DNA from: Papio anubis
Taxonomy: Eukaryota; Chordata; Mammalia; Primates; Cercopithecidae
DNA length: 64,000 nt
NCBI RefSeq assembly: GCF_008728515.1
Contig: NC_044986.1
Span: 57,586,855-57,650,854, forward strand
Reading direction: 5' to 3'
Shown: in pieces, positions 25,077 through 36,460 of the stretch
Layout: each line of letters begins with the position of its first letter
Position numbering within the stretch: the stretch's first letter is position 1
Made by a program: the position numbers and the translations under genes
Notes under the pieces: generated by a model
What the model was told of the DNA's origin: nothing
Databases searched by the model: none
Seen by the model: only the letters and a program-made list of their open reading frames with translations

Positions 25077-25392
25077 GGTCCCGGCACAGTGGCTCAGGCC
25101 TGTAATCCCAGCACTTTGGGAGGCCCAGGCAGGTGGATCACTTGGTCAGGAGTCCGAGACCAGCCTGACCAACATAGTGAAACCCTGTCTCTACTAAAAA
25201 TACAAAAAAATAACCAGGCATGGTAATGTGGGCCTGTAATCCCACCTATTTGGGTGGCTGAGGCAGGAGAATTGCTTGAACTCAGAAGGCAGAGAGGTTG
25301 CAGTGGGCTGAGATTGGCTACTGCACTCCAGCTTAGGCAACAGAGCAAGATTCCGTCTCAAGAAAAAACAAACAAACAAGCAAACAAAACAA
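25077..25392 (+). mobile_element. Alu (S type), intron 1
   Basis: Full dimeric Alu starting GGTCCCGGCACAGTGGCTCA, with an A-rich tail of AAAC units. Short direct repeats (CAAATT) flank it. It lies about 1.25 kb upstream of exon 2 in the direction of TMEM26 transcription and faces the opposite way to the Alu at 22756. Confidence 0.93.
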
Positions 25393-26705
25393 ATTGAACT
25401 TTATCTTAGAGGACTCTTGCATTACAGAACATCTCAAAGTCAAAGTTATGTCACTATAATTGTATTAAAATGCTTTTAATACACAGCAATAGTTTGAAAT
25501 GACCTAGAAAATAGAAATGTTAATTGCTCAACAAGTAGAATTATTTGAGATGAAATGTTACCCAAACAATGTTATTATAATTCAGGAGAGAAAAGTGAAA
25601 TGAAAAGAGAAAATTTAGAATGATATTTTTAAAGGCTATTAATTCTTTCACTAATAACTTTTTTCAACTTCTAGAGAAAGGAAGGGAGAAAGGGCAAGAG
25701 AAAGAGAGGTCTCTTAAAAAATCAATATTTAATATAGATACTCCCCCACCTTTGATTTCCTGCGAAAACCAATTTCGAAACAAAAGGTTATGGGTCATGA
25801 TATTATTAAAATCTGTCTTGGAGGATGGTGAAGCTGTAGAGAGATATCAAAAGCCCATGTTTAGCATGCTCTTAAAAAGAAAAGAACAATTAACTTTTTG
25901 ACCTCACATATCAAAGGAAACATCAGGAGATAGTATTTCCCTTGTGAAACTGGGAAAGAAAGTGAATTCTAGGTCAGAGGGACAGTAGGAATATGCATAT
26001 TTTTGTTTGGAGACATCAAATGTTGGCTGGATTGCAATTTTGTTGAGTCTCTTGGGATTAATTTTGAGACTAACCCCTCCCTAACAATAATGTAACAATA
26101 ATAATCTAGGGAAACCATAGCCTGAACATATAATAGCTCTTGAAAAAGGTTAAAAATAAAACAAACAACACCCTTAACATCTTCTATGCATAAGATTTAT
26201 TTCTATAATTGGAAAAAAGTACTATCCTGTTTCAACGTATTTCCTCTAACTGGGAAACTGGTTATATAAACAAACAAACTTCAAGATTCAAGATGTTTTG
26301 TGTTGCCTAATAGAAAATCTAAACTCCATAATCTGATATTCGAAGACTTCATTATCTGGTCTTATCTCCACTTTTCCTTCCTCTTCCCTTACCACATCCT
26401 ATCAAGTTGAGCAACTCAGTAGTTACAACCGACTGTGTATGTTAAATAAAACAAACAAAATGCTTTGGAAAGTTCCTCTCACTTCAATCCTCTTTATTAG
26501 ATTATTTGACCTAATGAAGAAAGGGGTTAGGAAAAAGGAATCATATTGAGGGCCCAAGAATTAATTATATTCAACTCAATTCTCAGCCTTGTTTAACTAA
26601 CCATGTGTCTCTGGTAAGAACGAAGTGCTCTCTGCTCTTTCAGTTTGGTTAATCTAAGGAGAGAGGGTCTGCAATGGTTTTACAGCAAATATCTCCCAAA
26701 ATTAT

Positions 26706-26782
26706 GAAAGCTTATTTTGGAATAAGCTTTTTGGAATAAATTTTATTTTGGAATAAATATATTTTGGAATAAATAAGCTTTC
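26706..26782. repeat. Tandem TTTTGGAATAA units with hairpin and inverted ends
   Basis: Four copies of a TTTTGGAATAA unit lie in about 70 bp. The outer ends are an exact 11-bp inverted repeat (GAAAGCTTATT at 26706-26716, AATAAGCTTTC at 26772-26782). A perfect 10-bp stem with a 4-nt loop also forms between 26707-26716 and 26721-26730. Confidence 0.85.
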
Positions 26783-26829
26783 TCTTGCACATCTATCCAC
26801 CAACATTCTACTTGTATTTGAAAGGCACA

Positions 26830-27080
26830 GCAGGAATTAATCTTAACCTGTATTTCTCTTGTGGCCCAACACATGCTGTACTGTTTTATAGTTACATGTA
26901 TATTAGATTTTGCTTTCCTAACATAAGTTCCATGAAGAAAGGTCCTTAGTCTTATATATCTTTATATCTCTTTCCTCTTCTCACTCCTTCATTTTCTCTT
27001 CTCCCCAGTGGAATCATAGTGTCTTACTAAGTCTCAAATTAATGCTTATTAAGCAAATGCCTAAATATTTGAATGCCTGA
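26830..27080 (+). mobile_element. L2 LINE 3' fragment
   Basis: ATAAGTTCCATGAAGAAAGG and the following blocks fit the L2 3' end at high divergence. Confidence 0.55.
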
Positions 27081-27219
27081 ATTTATAAAGGAAGGAAGGA
27101 CTGAACAAATAAAGTGAATAAAGACTACTGATATCTATAAGGATCTTTCGTTTCAAGAGGTCTGGTATCAAGTAAGCTCTTCTAGCTATGACCCTTGAAA
27201 TATTATATGTTAGTAAGAC

Positions 27220-27440
27220 CCAGTATAAATTTCAGAAACTTAGAAGACCCAAATTTGAATCCTGCCTTTTCCATGCACTCATCTTTGGAAATTCACAACC
27301 TTCCCTGAAACTGAATGTCCTCATCTGTAAGACGGAGAAAACAATACCCATCTCATAGTGTGGTTATGAGGATTAAATAAGACAATGTGTGCCATGAGAT
27401 TGACACCTTAGGTGCTCAACAAATGTACTTGCTGCTTTCC
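27220..27440 (-). mobile_element. MIR SINE
   Basis: GAATGTCCTCATCTGTAAGA, GGTTATGAGGATTAAATAAG and GGTGCTCAACAAATGTACTT in MIR order. Confidence 0.82.
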
Positions 27441-27596
27441 CTAGACTCAGCTCTGAAAATGTACTCATGGCTACATATTTGTTACTTATGCTTATGAAGG
27501 ACTCTTAGAGGACAGCCAATTAGGACACTGTTTCTTCATATAATTTATAATGACTTATATTTTTAAACCATGATTCTCAAAACTAAACCTGTATAA

Positions 27597-27926
27597 GGTC
27601 GTGCACACTGGCTCATGCCTGTAGTCCCAGAACTCTGGGAGGCCAAGGTGGGGGGTGAATCACTTGAGGTCAGGAGTTCGAGACCAGCCTGACCAACATG
27701 GTGAACCCCCATCTCTACTAAAAATACAAAAATTAGTCGGGCATGGTGACTTGCACCTGTAATCCCAGGTATTCTGTAGGCTGAGGCAGGAGAATTGCTT
27801 GAACCCAGGAGGTGAAGGTTGCAGTGAGCTAAGATCACACCACCACACTCCAACCTGGGCAATAGAGCGAGACTCTGTCTCAAAAAAAAAGCAAAAACAA
27901 ACAAACAAAAACAACAACAACAAAAA
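27597..27926 (+). mobile_element. Alu (S type) with 17-bp target duplication
   Basis: Full Alu with an A-rich tail containing AAC units. Direct repeats AAACTAAACCTRTATAA flank it at 27580-27596 and 27927-27943, with one mismatch. Confidence 0.94.
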
Positions 27927-28252
27927 AAACTAAACCTATATAAAACTCCTTGAATCAAGGGCCCTTTTCTTTGTACTGTTGAATACAAACATCATTATGC
28001 CTAACTTCACAATCAATGTTGAGGCAATTACTGTCACACTGCCATGGTTTGCATGGAGCATTTACCCATCATGACCTATAAGATGCTGCCCACTCAGGGC
28101 CCTGCCCACCTCTTGGGCTCTGTTGCTTGCCATTCTTCCAACTGTGTTCATGTAACAGTGTTGTTCTTCCAGTTCTCAAAAAAAACCAAAGTGCTATCCT
28201 AACTGAAGCCTTCACACACGTATTTCTCTCTTTAGAAATACCCGCCTCTCCT

Positions 28253-28435
28253 ACTTTTTTAAACTTTATTTTTATTTTTTAAATTATTTTTTATTTTCCA
28301 TAAGTTATTGGGGTACAGGTGGTGTTTGGTTACATGAGTAAGTTATTTAGTGGTGATTTGTGAGATTTTGGTGCACCCATCACCCGAGCAATATACACTG
28401 CACCCTATTTGTAGTCTTTTATCCCTCAACCTCTA
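28253..28435 (-). mobile_element. L1 3' end fragment
   Basis: T-rich start, then AGTTATTGGGGTACAGGTGG and TTTGGTGCACCCATCACCC, the antisense L1 3'UTR end. Severely 5'-truncated. Confidence 0.85.
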
Positions 28436-28648
28436 CCACATATCAGTTATATGGGACTTCAGAAAACTTTCCTTATTCCTTAAGTCTAAATTAGCCCTCT
28501 CTGGTCACTTCTGGGCCATAAATTTTCAATATTTATAATTACATATGTGCATATGTAGATGTGTGTGTATTTGATATCATTTAAGTGTTGACTCCAAGCA
28601 ATTCTAAATAATGCAAGCACCAGAACTGGGTCTGTCCGCTCAAAATTG

Positions 28649-28974
28649 CAGTCATCTCTTAGTATCTGGGAGGGATTGGTTCTAGAAACCCCGCAGGTAT
28701 CAAACACTATGAATGCCTAACTTCTTTATATAAGATAGTGTAGTATTTGCGCAAAACCTATGCACATCCTCTCTATACTTTAAATCATCTCTACATTACT
28801 TATAATACCTGATATAGGTGTAAATGGTATGTAGATAATTGCTGTACTGTATTGTTTTTTATTTGTATTATGTTTTAGTGTCACATTGTTGTATTTTTTT
28901 TTTCCCCAAATATTTTTGATCTGCAGTTGGTTGAATACGCAGGTGTGGAGCCTGCATATATGAAGGGCTGGCCG
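28649..28974. mobile_element. MER2-like Tigger MITE
   Basis: Ends are imperfect inverted repeats (left CAGTCATCTCTTAGTATCTG; right, reverse-complemented, CGGCCAGCCCTTCATATATG). The internal TGCACATCCTCTCTATAC and TTTAAATCATCTCTACATTA blocks are typical of this Tigger-derived MITE. TA follows the right end; the left flank is TG, so one copy of the target site has mutated. Confidence 0.78.
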
Positions 28975-30987
28975 TATACTCTCTGCTCCTTCCAGAGTAT
29001 CTGGCATATGATGAGCTTGCCACAAACATTTAGCGATTTGATAAGGCTCTGGTTGATTTACAGTTTCTACTTTTTTGACACTCTGTGGCTGGTTTGACTA
29101 AAAATTTCTTCTTGAAATATCATCATAAACTGATTTTTATTGGAAGTTTTACAGACGAAAACTAATTTTATATGTTCTGCTCCTATGAAAAACGTAATAT
29201 TTTAGCGTGATATCATTGCCACTAATTATTATTTTGTGGGTTTGCAGTATTCTTGATCATGTGTTGTCAGTGCAATTCATTTTTAGAACGAAGAAGAGTG
29301 TGAAGTTTAAAAATTAATAAACCAGATTTTATTTTAGTCTTTGTCTTGATGGCATCAAGAGTAAGGAGATATGGAGTACCTTGTATGACGACTAATACCA
29401 TGGAAAGGTCTGGCCAACTCACAAATCATTTATATCAGGTTTCTGGATAACTGTTTATAAACATACAATATATTGGACTGATAAAAAGCTGATAAGTATA
29501 TGATTCAATGACTAAGACATGTCCAAGTGAAAAATTTTTACAAATGGACAATACCCTATTACCAGTGAGCTATCTGCCCTTAGAAACTCAGATTTATTAC
29601 AATCCCAATTACCTGTCAGAATACCAAAGTTGTCCAACATGAATTCTTTAATGCCAAATTACGTTGTTCAACTATTTTTTCATATAAAACCATCTTAAAA
29701 TCTTTCTTTTCCATGAAGTTGTGTTTTTTTGTTTTAATTCCATAGCTCTTAGCCTACCTACCAATTCTCTCCCAAGTACACAAACAGGAGCACCATCTCA
29801 AAGGAATTTTTCTTTATATATTTACTTGTTTATCTAAAAATTCATTTGTTTTGTTTTATTTGTTTATGAAATATATAGGTATATGTGTGTATATATAGGT
29901 CTTGCTACATATTAGACACTGCTCCAAGCTCTTGAAAAGCTTTACTCATTGCTTTTGTCAGTTCATTTCATCCAAAAGTAAAATACTATTTACCGTACAA
30001 AGTTGTCATTTCAACAAATTATAATGTTTTCTACAAAATGATATGTCATGACATTTAGCAATTTAGCCCTGTAGTAAATTTTATTTACTTTGACTCACCA
30101 TTAGTCTAGAATTAGGATTCCATTTTCCTCTTTCTAAAAATGACAATTATTAATGTTTTCTTATTGAAAAAAATCATCCACTCATTTTTATAAACAAACA
30201 ACAATATAAATAAGCCTGTGGAAGAAAAATCAGCCATATCACTACCTTGTTTAGTTTTTCTCTGTCTTCTCATCATGTGTATATATCTGAAAATGGATAA
30301 TATTTAAGTGAAGCAAAAATAATATTCAAAATGTACTTTAATTGAATCCAGATTTTATTTGTATTTCATTTCTCAATATTTTCTCCTCTACAAAAACAGA
30401 GTGAAATTGTAAGAATACTAGACCCAAGTTTCAAAATCTCATGTTAAGTGAGATTTTGCATGTTCTCAGTAAAATTTCTGGAGCAATTTATAAAAATTTA
30501 TTTTCATGGAAATCAAAAAACTAGGTCATGATATTCTTTTGTAAGTCCCTAAACCTGTCTAACAATGCAAAGGTTGTTTGTCCTTCTTACATGTAGACTC
30601 ATTTGTCTAAGTGGGCCTTAACATGTACAATTTCCATCAAGGCTGCTTGGCAAGGGCTTTCTGTTAGTGTGTAAGGGGAATATGATGACCAATATAACAA
30701 CCTCAGTATTTCCTCTATCTCTCTTCAGTTCCTCAAAGTGAACCCAGTGCTTTTGCAGAACACAAAGCCTCTGAATGCCTGGAAAGTCACCAGTGTGACC
30801 CCAGCCACCACCCATTAATCTTCTTGACTAGCATGTCCCTCATCACCACCTCCCTTCCCAAAGCCCTTTGCAAGTGCCTGTCCCCTGGCAAGTAAGCCAC
30901 AACTAAATGGCCAAGAGCTAACGAGAATTCCCCCCAAAATGGAAAACTGAATATAAATGAGAATGTTTTAAAAGGTGCCAAGATCAG

Positions 30988-31292
30988 GCCGGACATGGTG
31001 TGTCACGCCTGTAATCACAGCACTTTGGGAGGCCGAGGCTGATGGATCACAGGGTCAGGAGATCAAGAACATCCTGACTAACACGGTGAAACCCCATCTC
31101 TACTAAAAATACAAAAAAAAAAAAAAATTAGCCAGGCGTGGTGGCAGGCACCTGTAGTCCCAGCTACTGGAGAGGCTGAGGCAGGAGAATGGCGTCAACC
31201 CGGGAGGCGGAGCTTGCAGTGAGCCGAGATCATGCTACTGCACTCCAGCCTGGGAGACAGAGCAAGACTCCGTCTCAAAAAAAAAGAAAAAA
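30988..31292 (+). mobile_element. AluY-type SINE with 13-bp target duplication
   Basis: Carries AluY-type features (GAATGGCGT, GGCGGAGCTTGCAGTGAGCC, CTAACACGGTGAAACC) and a long internal A-run. The direct repeat GTGCCAAGATCAG flanks it at 30975-30987 and 31293-31305. It is the youngest-looking Alu in the window. Confidence 0.93.
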
Positions 31293-31984
31293 GTGCCAAG
31301 ATCAGTTGATAGGTTTGTTTATTCAGTGATCTTAAGGACACCAGACAAATAATGACAGAAGAGACAAGGAGGAATTTCAAATGGGTTGAGAAAATCCATT
31401 GCAATGAAATCTTTCTTTGTATTTCCAAAGCCCTTGAAGATTGTCTACATTTAGGTTTTGTAAGGAGAAGATACTGCTGAATGTGACTCTTAATTATAAT
31501 TTTCATTGTTTGTTGTTGCAATTTAAAAAAATAAAGTCATATTCCCAAATAATGATATAAACTGATAGCAAAATTAGTACCGCATATACTTCACTCAGTC
31601 TAAAATTTTCCAAGAGTAGGCCTAAAGCAAGCACAAGCTTTATTACAACTGAAGTTGTTCACAAACTCCAGCAATATGTTTCACTATTACTAAACTAGTT
31701 AATATGAATTCATTTGAGGATCTACATACTATCTTTCTCATAAAATATTTTAGAACAAAAGAAAATCATGGCATCCTCCTAAATGAATTGTTCCAATTGA
31801 AATCCTAACTATCACCATCATGATACTCTTTCAACCTGAAAAGCACATCTTTCTTTTCTGCACTCATAACCACCAGTACCTCAGAAATCATTTACCTCTG
31901 AAATGTTCCTTGTCAACAAGCCTACCTTACAGATTGTATCCTGATTCTGCAGGCTTTCCACACTCTCTGACTTAATTTGTGAAA

Positions 31985-32110
31985 AATTATTTGGTTCTCT
32001 AAATGTCATTTTATATTGTTTTCATATAATTATATATATTTTCTATTTTTTATAAAACCACCATCACAGCATCTGGTACAATAAATGCTTATTTAATGAA
32101 CAAATGAACT
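31985..32110 (+). mobile_element. Possible L2 3' end
   Basis: CAGCATCTGGTACAATAAAT followed by GCTTATTTAATGAACAAATG resembles the last bases of L2. Confidence 0.5.
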
Positions 32111-32456
32111 TATATTGCTGCCAACTACAGGAACTTTAATGCTCTCTGAGAAAATAAAATGCATTATAATTTTTCTTTGTGTAAGGCTTTAGTTTATTTC
32201 ATTCTAAGTAAAGACAGTAGTACTTATTTCTGTTCTGTAGAGGAGATTGGATTTTTAGGACAAAAGTTAAAATAGTCTAGAATTTTCCCCCTTTTCTTCA
32301 TTTTACATCCTGTTTTGGTTTTACAAGAATGTTTGCTTGTGCAAGAGTGCATCTGAGCCAGACACTCTTGTATGTAGTGTGGACTTCCCTACATTGTGTT
32401 CTAAGCAAAATCATCACAGTCTTCCTTTAGCAGGTGACTTGAGTTTTACCTACATA

Positions 32457-32490
32457 ATTAAAACAAAACAAAACAAAACAAAAACAGAAA
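32457..32490 (+). repeat. (AAAAC)n low-complexity tract
   Basis: AAAAC units ending in an A-run; not attached to a recognisable Alu. Confidence 0.9.
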
Positions 32491-32639
32491 AAAAACACCA
32501 CCAACAAAACTTTGACGCTTTCTCTACTACAGGCAATCCTTGACCCTAAAAATTACGTAGTAATGTAGTTACTGAATACAAAAAGTAAGAAATAGGTTGA
32601 TGGAGTAAAGGGAAGACTTAACACAGGATTACCAAGCTT

Positions 32640-32830
32640 TCAATCCTGGGAAGAAGAATCCTTCTCCAGACCTCTAAGCTGTAGCTTCCCCATCTGCAAA
32701 CAGAGGCGTAAAGACACTACCAGGGCTATTGTGAGGATTGGATGAGTTGATGCGTGCAATGCCAATGCCTGGCTCAATAAATGTGAGTGCTCACCAGATG
32801 CTAGGAATTGTTTTCATTATCTATTATTAT
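32640..32830 (-). mobile_element. MIR SINE
   Basis: CTTCCCCATCTGCAAACAGA, TGTGAGGATTGGATGAGTTG and TGGCTCAATAAATGTGAGTG. Confidence 0.8.
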
Positions 32831-32834
32831 CAGT

Positions 32835-33006
32835 TGTGACCTTGGATAAATGATTTAGTGTTGGTGTGCATTAGTGTACTCACCCTAAATGGTAATTAAG
32901 ATGGCAACTAATTTATAGAGTCAATGTAAGGATTACATGAGACAAGGGAAAGAAAGCAGGCTGTAGCATTGTCAGTACCCAATAATTGATAAGTGGTACT
33001 ACCTCC
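32835..33006 (-). mobile_element. MIR SINE, tandem with the previous
   Basis: GTGACCTTGGATAAATGATT and ATGTAAGGATTACATGAGAC in MIR order. It ends directly at the (ATC)n tract. Confidence 0.65.
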
Positions 33007-33050
33007 ATTATCATCATCACCATCATCACCTTCATCACCATCATCACCAC
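33007..33050 (+). repeat. (ATC)n imperfect trinucleotide repeat
   Basis: ATTATCATCATCACCATCAT-type units directly after two tandem MIRs. Confidence 0.93.
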
Positions 33051-34224
33051 TAGTATTAGAAGACTGTCTGAGAATGGCACCAGCTAATTTATTTTGAGGC
33101 TATTTCAGGTAGATTAAAATGTGTATGGGACAGGAAGCTCAATCTGGGAAATAAGAAAGCAAAGGAACACTACAGGAACAGCCCCACCCCCTCATCCAGG
33201 GCTACAGCAGCACTGATGTTAGAGGACCTCTTTATGTGCTTAAGGATGATTGATTTTTATTCTAATAAGTGGATAACATTAAGTCAGTTGTACATTATCG
33301 ACCTCTTTGAGGTAAGTCAGACAAAACAAAGATAAAATGTAACCCATCTCCTTAAATAACTATAGGTAATAGGTTTATATTCAGAGAAAAGTAACAAAAT
33401 TTGCGTTCACCCTGGCATGTTACATTAACAAGCCTTATATTCTTAATATGATTTCAATATGACTTTCCAAAAAAGTACATTTCATTAAGTGCCTATATTA
33501 AAAATTGAGTTTTTAAAAAAAGGGAAAGAAACTGTTATTTTTAACAAAACATTTTATATACTGAAGGCCTAATTGTCCTAGTACCAAGACTTTATAGGAA
33601 TTTCCAGAGTAGTGGGGAATATACACAGAGGGAGAATAAACCTTGACGTAAATGTGAATTTTCCACTGTTGGAAAAAAGTTAAGCTATTCAGATTTGTCC
33701 TGATGCTGTATGCATAATGTCACTGCCGTGAGAAGAAATGCATGAAATTTAAAAGTAGGAATATATTTATGCTGACTTATAGGAGCTGCCCATGCTAATT
33801 TATACTTTGTTTTTTTTTTTCCAGTCAAGTACAAGAAGTGAAAAAAATATATCAGTAACCTTAATTTTCAGTTCTAAGTGTCTCAGTTGAACATGATCAT
33901 AAAGAAAGCATGGCCATCATTCAGTGGTTCCATTTCTTGGAGCACCCATTCTACTTGCAGACATAATTATTACATTGGTCTGAAGTCTTCTGTGAGGCAA
34001 AAGAAGGAAATACGACTTCTTGGGAGTAATGCACGGTACTAATTTTTGAAGAAGACTCTTCTTCCTAAACCATGACTTGGATTACTAAAAGCAAAGCCAT
34101 TTGCTAATAACATTCAGTGTGTGCTTCCCAAAATGATACACATTTAAGTCATCCTTCTGCAGTGAGTTCAAGACTCAGGATATAAAACACACATTCCCAC
34201 AAACATACAGGAAGATAACAAATA

Positions 34225-34835
34225 CAAGCATACTTTGGTTTCAGATATCTCAATAAAGCAGATCACACAACATTTTTGGTTTCCCAGTCCATATAAAAAT
34301 TATATTTACACTATACTCTAGTCTATTAAGTGTGCAACAGTATCATGTCTTAAAAAATGTACATACTGGCCCGGTGCGGTGGCTCCTGCCTGTAATCCCA
34401 GCACTTTGGGAGGCTGAGGTGGGCTGCTCACGAGGTCAGGAGATCGAGACCATCCTGGCCAACATGGTGAAACCCCGTCTCTACTAAAATACAAAAAAAT
34501 TAACCAGGCGTGGTGGTGTGCACCTGTAGTCCCAGCTACTCGGGAAGCTGAGGCAGGGGAATGGCTTGAACCCGGGAGGCGGAGGTTGCAGTGAGCCAAG
34601 ATCATGCCACTGCACTCCAGCCTGGTGACAGAGTGAGACTACGTCTCAATAAATAAATAAATAAGTAAATAAATAAATAAAAATGTTTTATTGCTAAAAA
34701 GAAAATGCTGACACAGAGGCACAGAGTGAACACACATGTTGGAAAAACAGTGTCAAGACTTGCTCCCATCAAGGCTACAACAAACCTTAAAAAAAAAGCA
34801 CTATATGCAAAGCACAGTAAAATGAGGTACGCCTG
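34225..34835. mobile_element. Tigger1-type DNA transposon split by an Alu
   Basis: Ends are inverted: left CAAGCATACTTTGGTTTCAG, and right, reverse-complemented, CAGGCGTACCTCATTTTACT. TA at 34223-34224 and 34836-34837 is the target duplication. Internal blocks such as GGTTTCCCAGTCCATATAAA match Tigger1-derived elements. Without the Alu it is about 300 bp and non-autonomous. Confidence 0.88.
34366..34680 (+). mobile_element. Alu (S type) inserted in Tigger1 copy
   Basis: Full Alu starting GGCCCGGTGCGGTGGCTC, tail of (AAAT)n. Short AAAAATGT repeats flank it. Transposon sequence continues on both sides. Confidence 0.93.
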
Positions 34836-35539
34836 TAGTATAAACCCTCAGATACACTAAAAAGCTAAAGAGAGATTTCAGGAAAGTTGGACATGAAGTG
34901 TGAAGAGGGAGAGAAATTGTTTATCTTCTGAGAGAATTTCCAGTGCCCAAGTTGGCCATATGGAAGTCACAGGGTCTCCTTTCAAATCCCTCTATGTCAT
35001 CCTCTCTGGGGTCCAAAAAGATTGCAGTGGGGAATGGGGAAGGAAGAATTTTATTTCCAAACCTTCTCTCTGGCATTTTCATAAACATTTTTGATGGAGG
35101 AAAGTACATCTTATCACATACTACAGAATTACATCATACAGAGTTCTTCCGCATTGCTCAAAACTTATAAATCAAGATCAAATTTCACACAGTATGCATC
35201 TGTTGAGTCTAGGTTTTCAATTTCACTGCTGAACTTTTCAAATGCAATTGAAAGATCTAAACAGATTTCAGTGAGCTTTTTACAAAATTGGTTTGAGTTT
35301 GAGATCAGTTTAGGATAGAATCCTTTCTGTTTCCTAACTTGTCTTTTCTGTTTTCAGCTGTGAGCCATCCAGACAATATCTAATGCACAGTGTTTAACAT
35401 GAGGTATGTAAAGTTAAAGAAATTCAGAAGAGTTTTTAACATGGAGTCTAAGGACACTGGAATAATAAGAAAAAGGGAAGAATAGAAAAACAGTATTAAT
35501 CGGTCATTTGAGGGTATGTCAGAAAGATTTGAAGGCTCA

Positions 35540-35915
35540 TGAAGATTGTCCCTTTATCTTATCCTCCTCATGCCTGGCTGGCGCCCTCTCTTCTTGAAGG
35601 CCTAAGCTCAAAGGTCACATCCCCAGTTAGGACTCTCTGACCATCCAGTGGCACCTTCCCCTGCACACCCCCCTCACTCTGTCACCCAAACCACTGGGGC
35701 CTTCAGAGTTCTGATCACTCATTTGTTCAATTTTCTGTTACCTATTCATTCATCTGTTTATTAATTACTTACATCTTTATTTTCTGAGCCCCTTGACTAA
35801 AACGTGAGGTTTGCGAGGGCAAAATTTTGACTGTTTATTCACTTCCATATTGTCAGTACTTGAATAATGCCTGACACAATGTAGTAGATGTTCCGTACAT
35901 TGTTGTTGAAAGAAG
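35540..35915 (+). mobile_element. L2 LINE 3' fragment
   Basis: TCTTGAAGGCCTAAGCTCAA, GTGAGGTTTGCGAGGGCAAA and AATAATGCCTGACACAATGT are L2 3' blocks in order. Confidence 0.75.
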
Positions 35916-36179
35916 AGTGTAAACACTGTGCCCTCTCTAGAGAAACCTGCTCAAGGTTGCCTAATTCACCTGCCCACCCAGGAGGTTCTGTCTCTACATG
36001 GCCTTCGCACACCTCTCTACAGATACAGCTCTCACCCATTCTTCCTGCGACAGCTCAAATGCTGTCAAGTTTCCTGTTCCCGACCCAGTATTCAGCAGCA
36101 CATCCTTTCTCCTTTGAACTGCTGGAGTGAGTAAGACTGGGAACCTGGAGTTTTCACTCTTCTCTCTCAACTGACAACT

Positions 36180-36360
36180 AACTGGTCCCAAAAGAGATGA
36201 CTTAATAAGTCTGTGCCTCAGTTTCCTCATCTAAAAATGGGAGAAAACAGAGAAACAAAATAAACCAGATACTGAAAGGATGAAATGGGATCATCTGTGT
36301 GGAACACTTGGAAGGTTCTGGAACATAGGAAATGCTAAATATTCATAATTATTCTCATTG
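36180..36360 (-). mobile_element. MIR SINE
   Basis: GTGCCTCAGTTTCCTCATCT is a near-consensus reverse MIR core. Confidence 0.82.
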
Positions 36361-36415
36361 CAGCACATTTGAGCACTTCATCAAAATGCTACCTTTTAAA
36401 ATGTCAACCGTGTTT

Positions 36416-36460
36416 GTTTTCTGTTTTGTTTTTTTTTGTTTTGTTTTGTTTTTTTTTTGG
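36416..36460 (+). repeat. T-rich (TTTTG)n tract
   Basis: Irregular TTTTG units and T-runs; no Alu body is attached on either side. Confidence 0.88.

Noticed and set aside
27563..27988. 141-residue minus-strand ORF (and similar ones at 25094-25348, 34318-34605 and 59602-59916)
   Set aside because: These are translations of Alu in the antisense frame (typical LPRLECGGVILAHCNLHLLG-type peptides).
33007..33050. Regularly spaced short repeats
   Set aside because: A simple trinucleotide repeat, not a CRISPR array; no spacers, leader or cas genes, and a primate genome.
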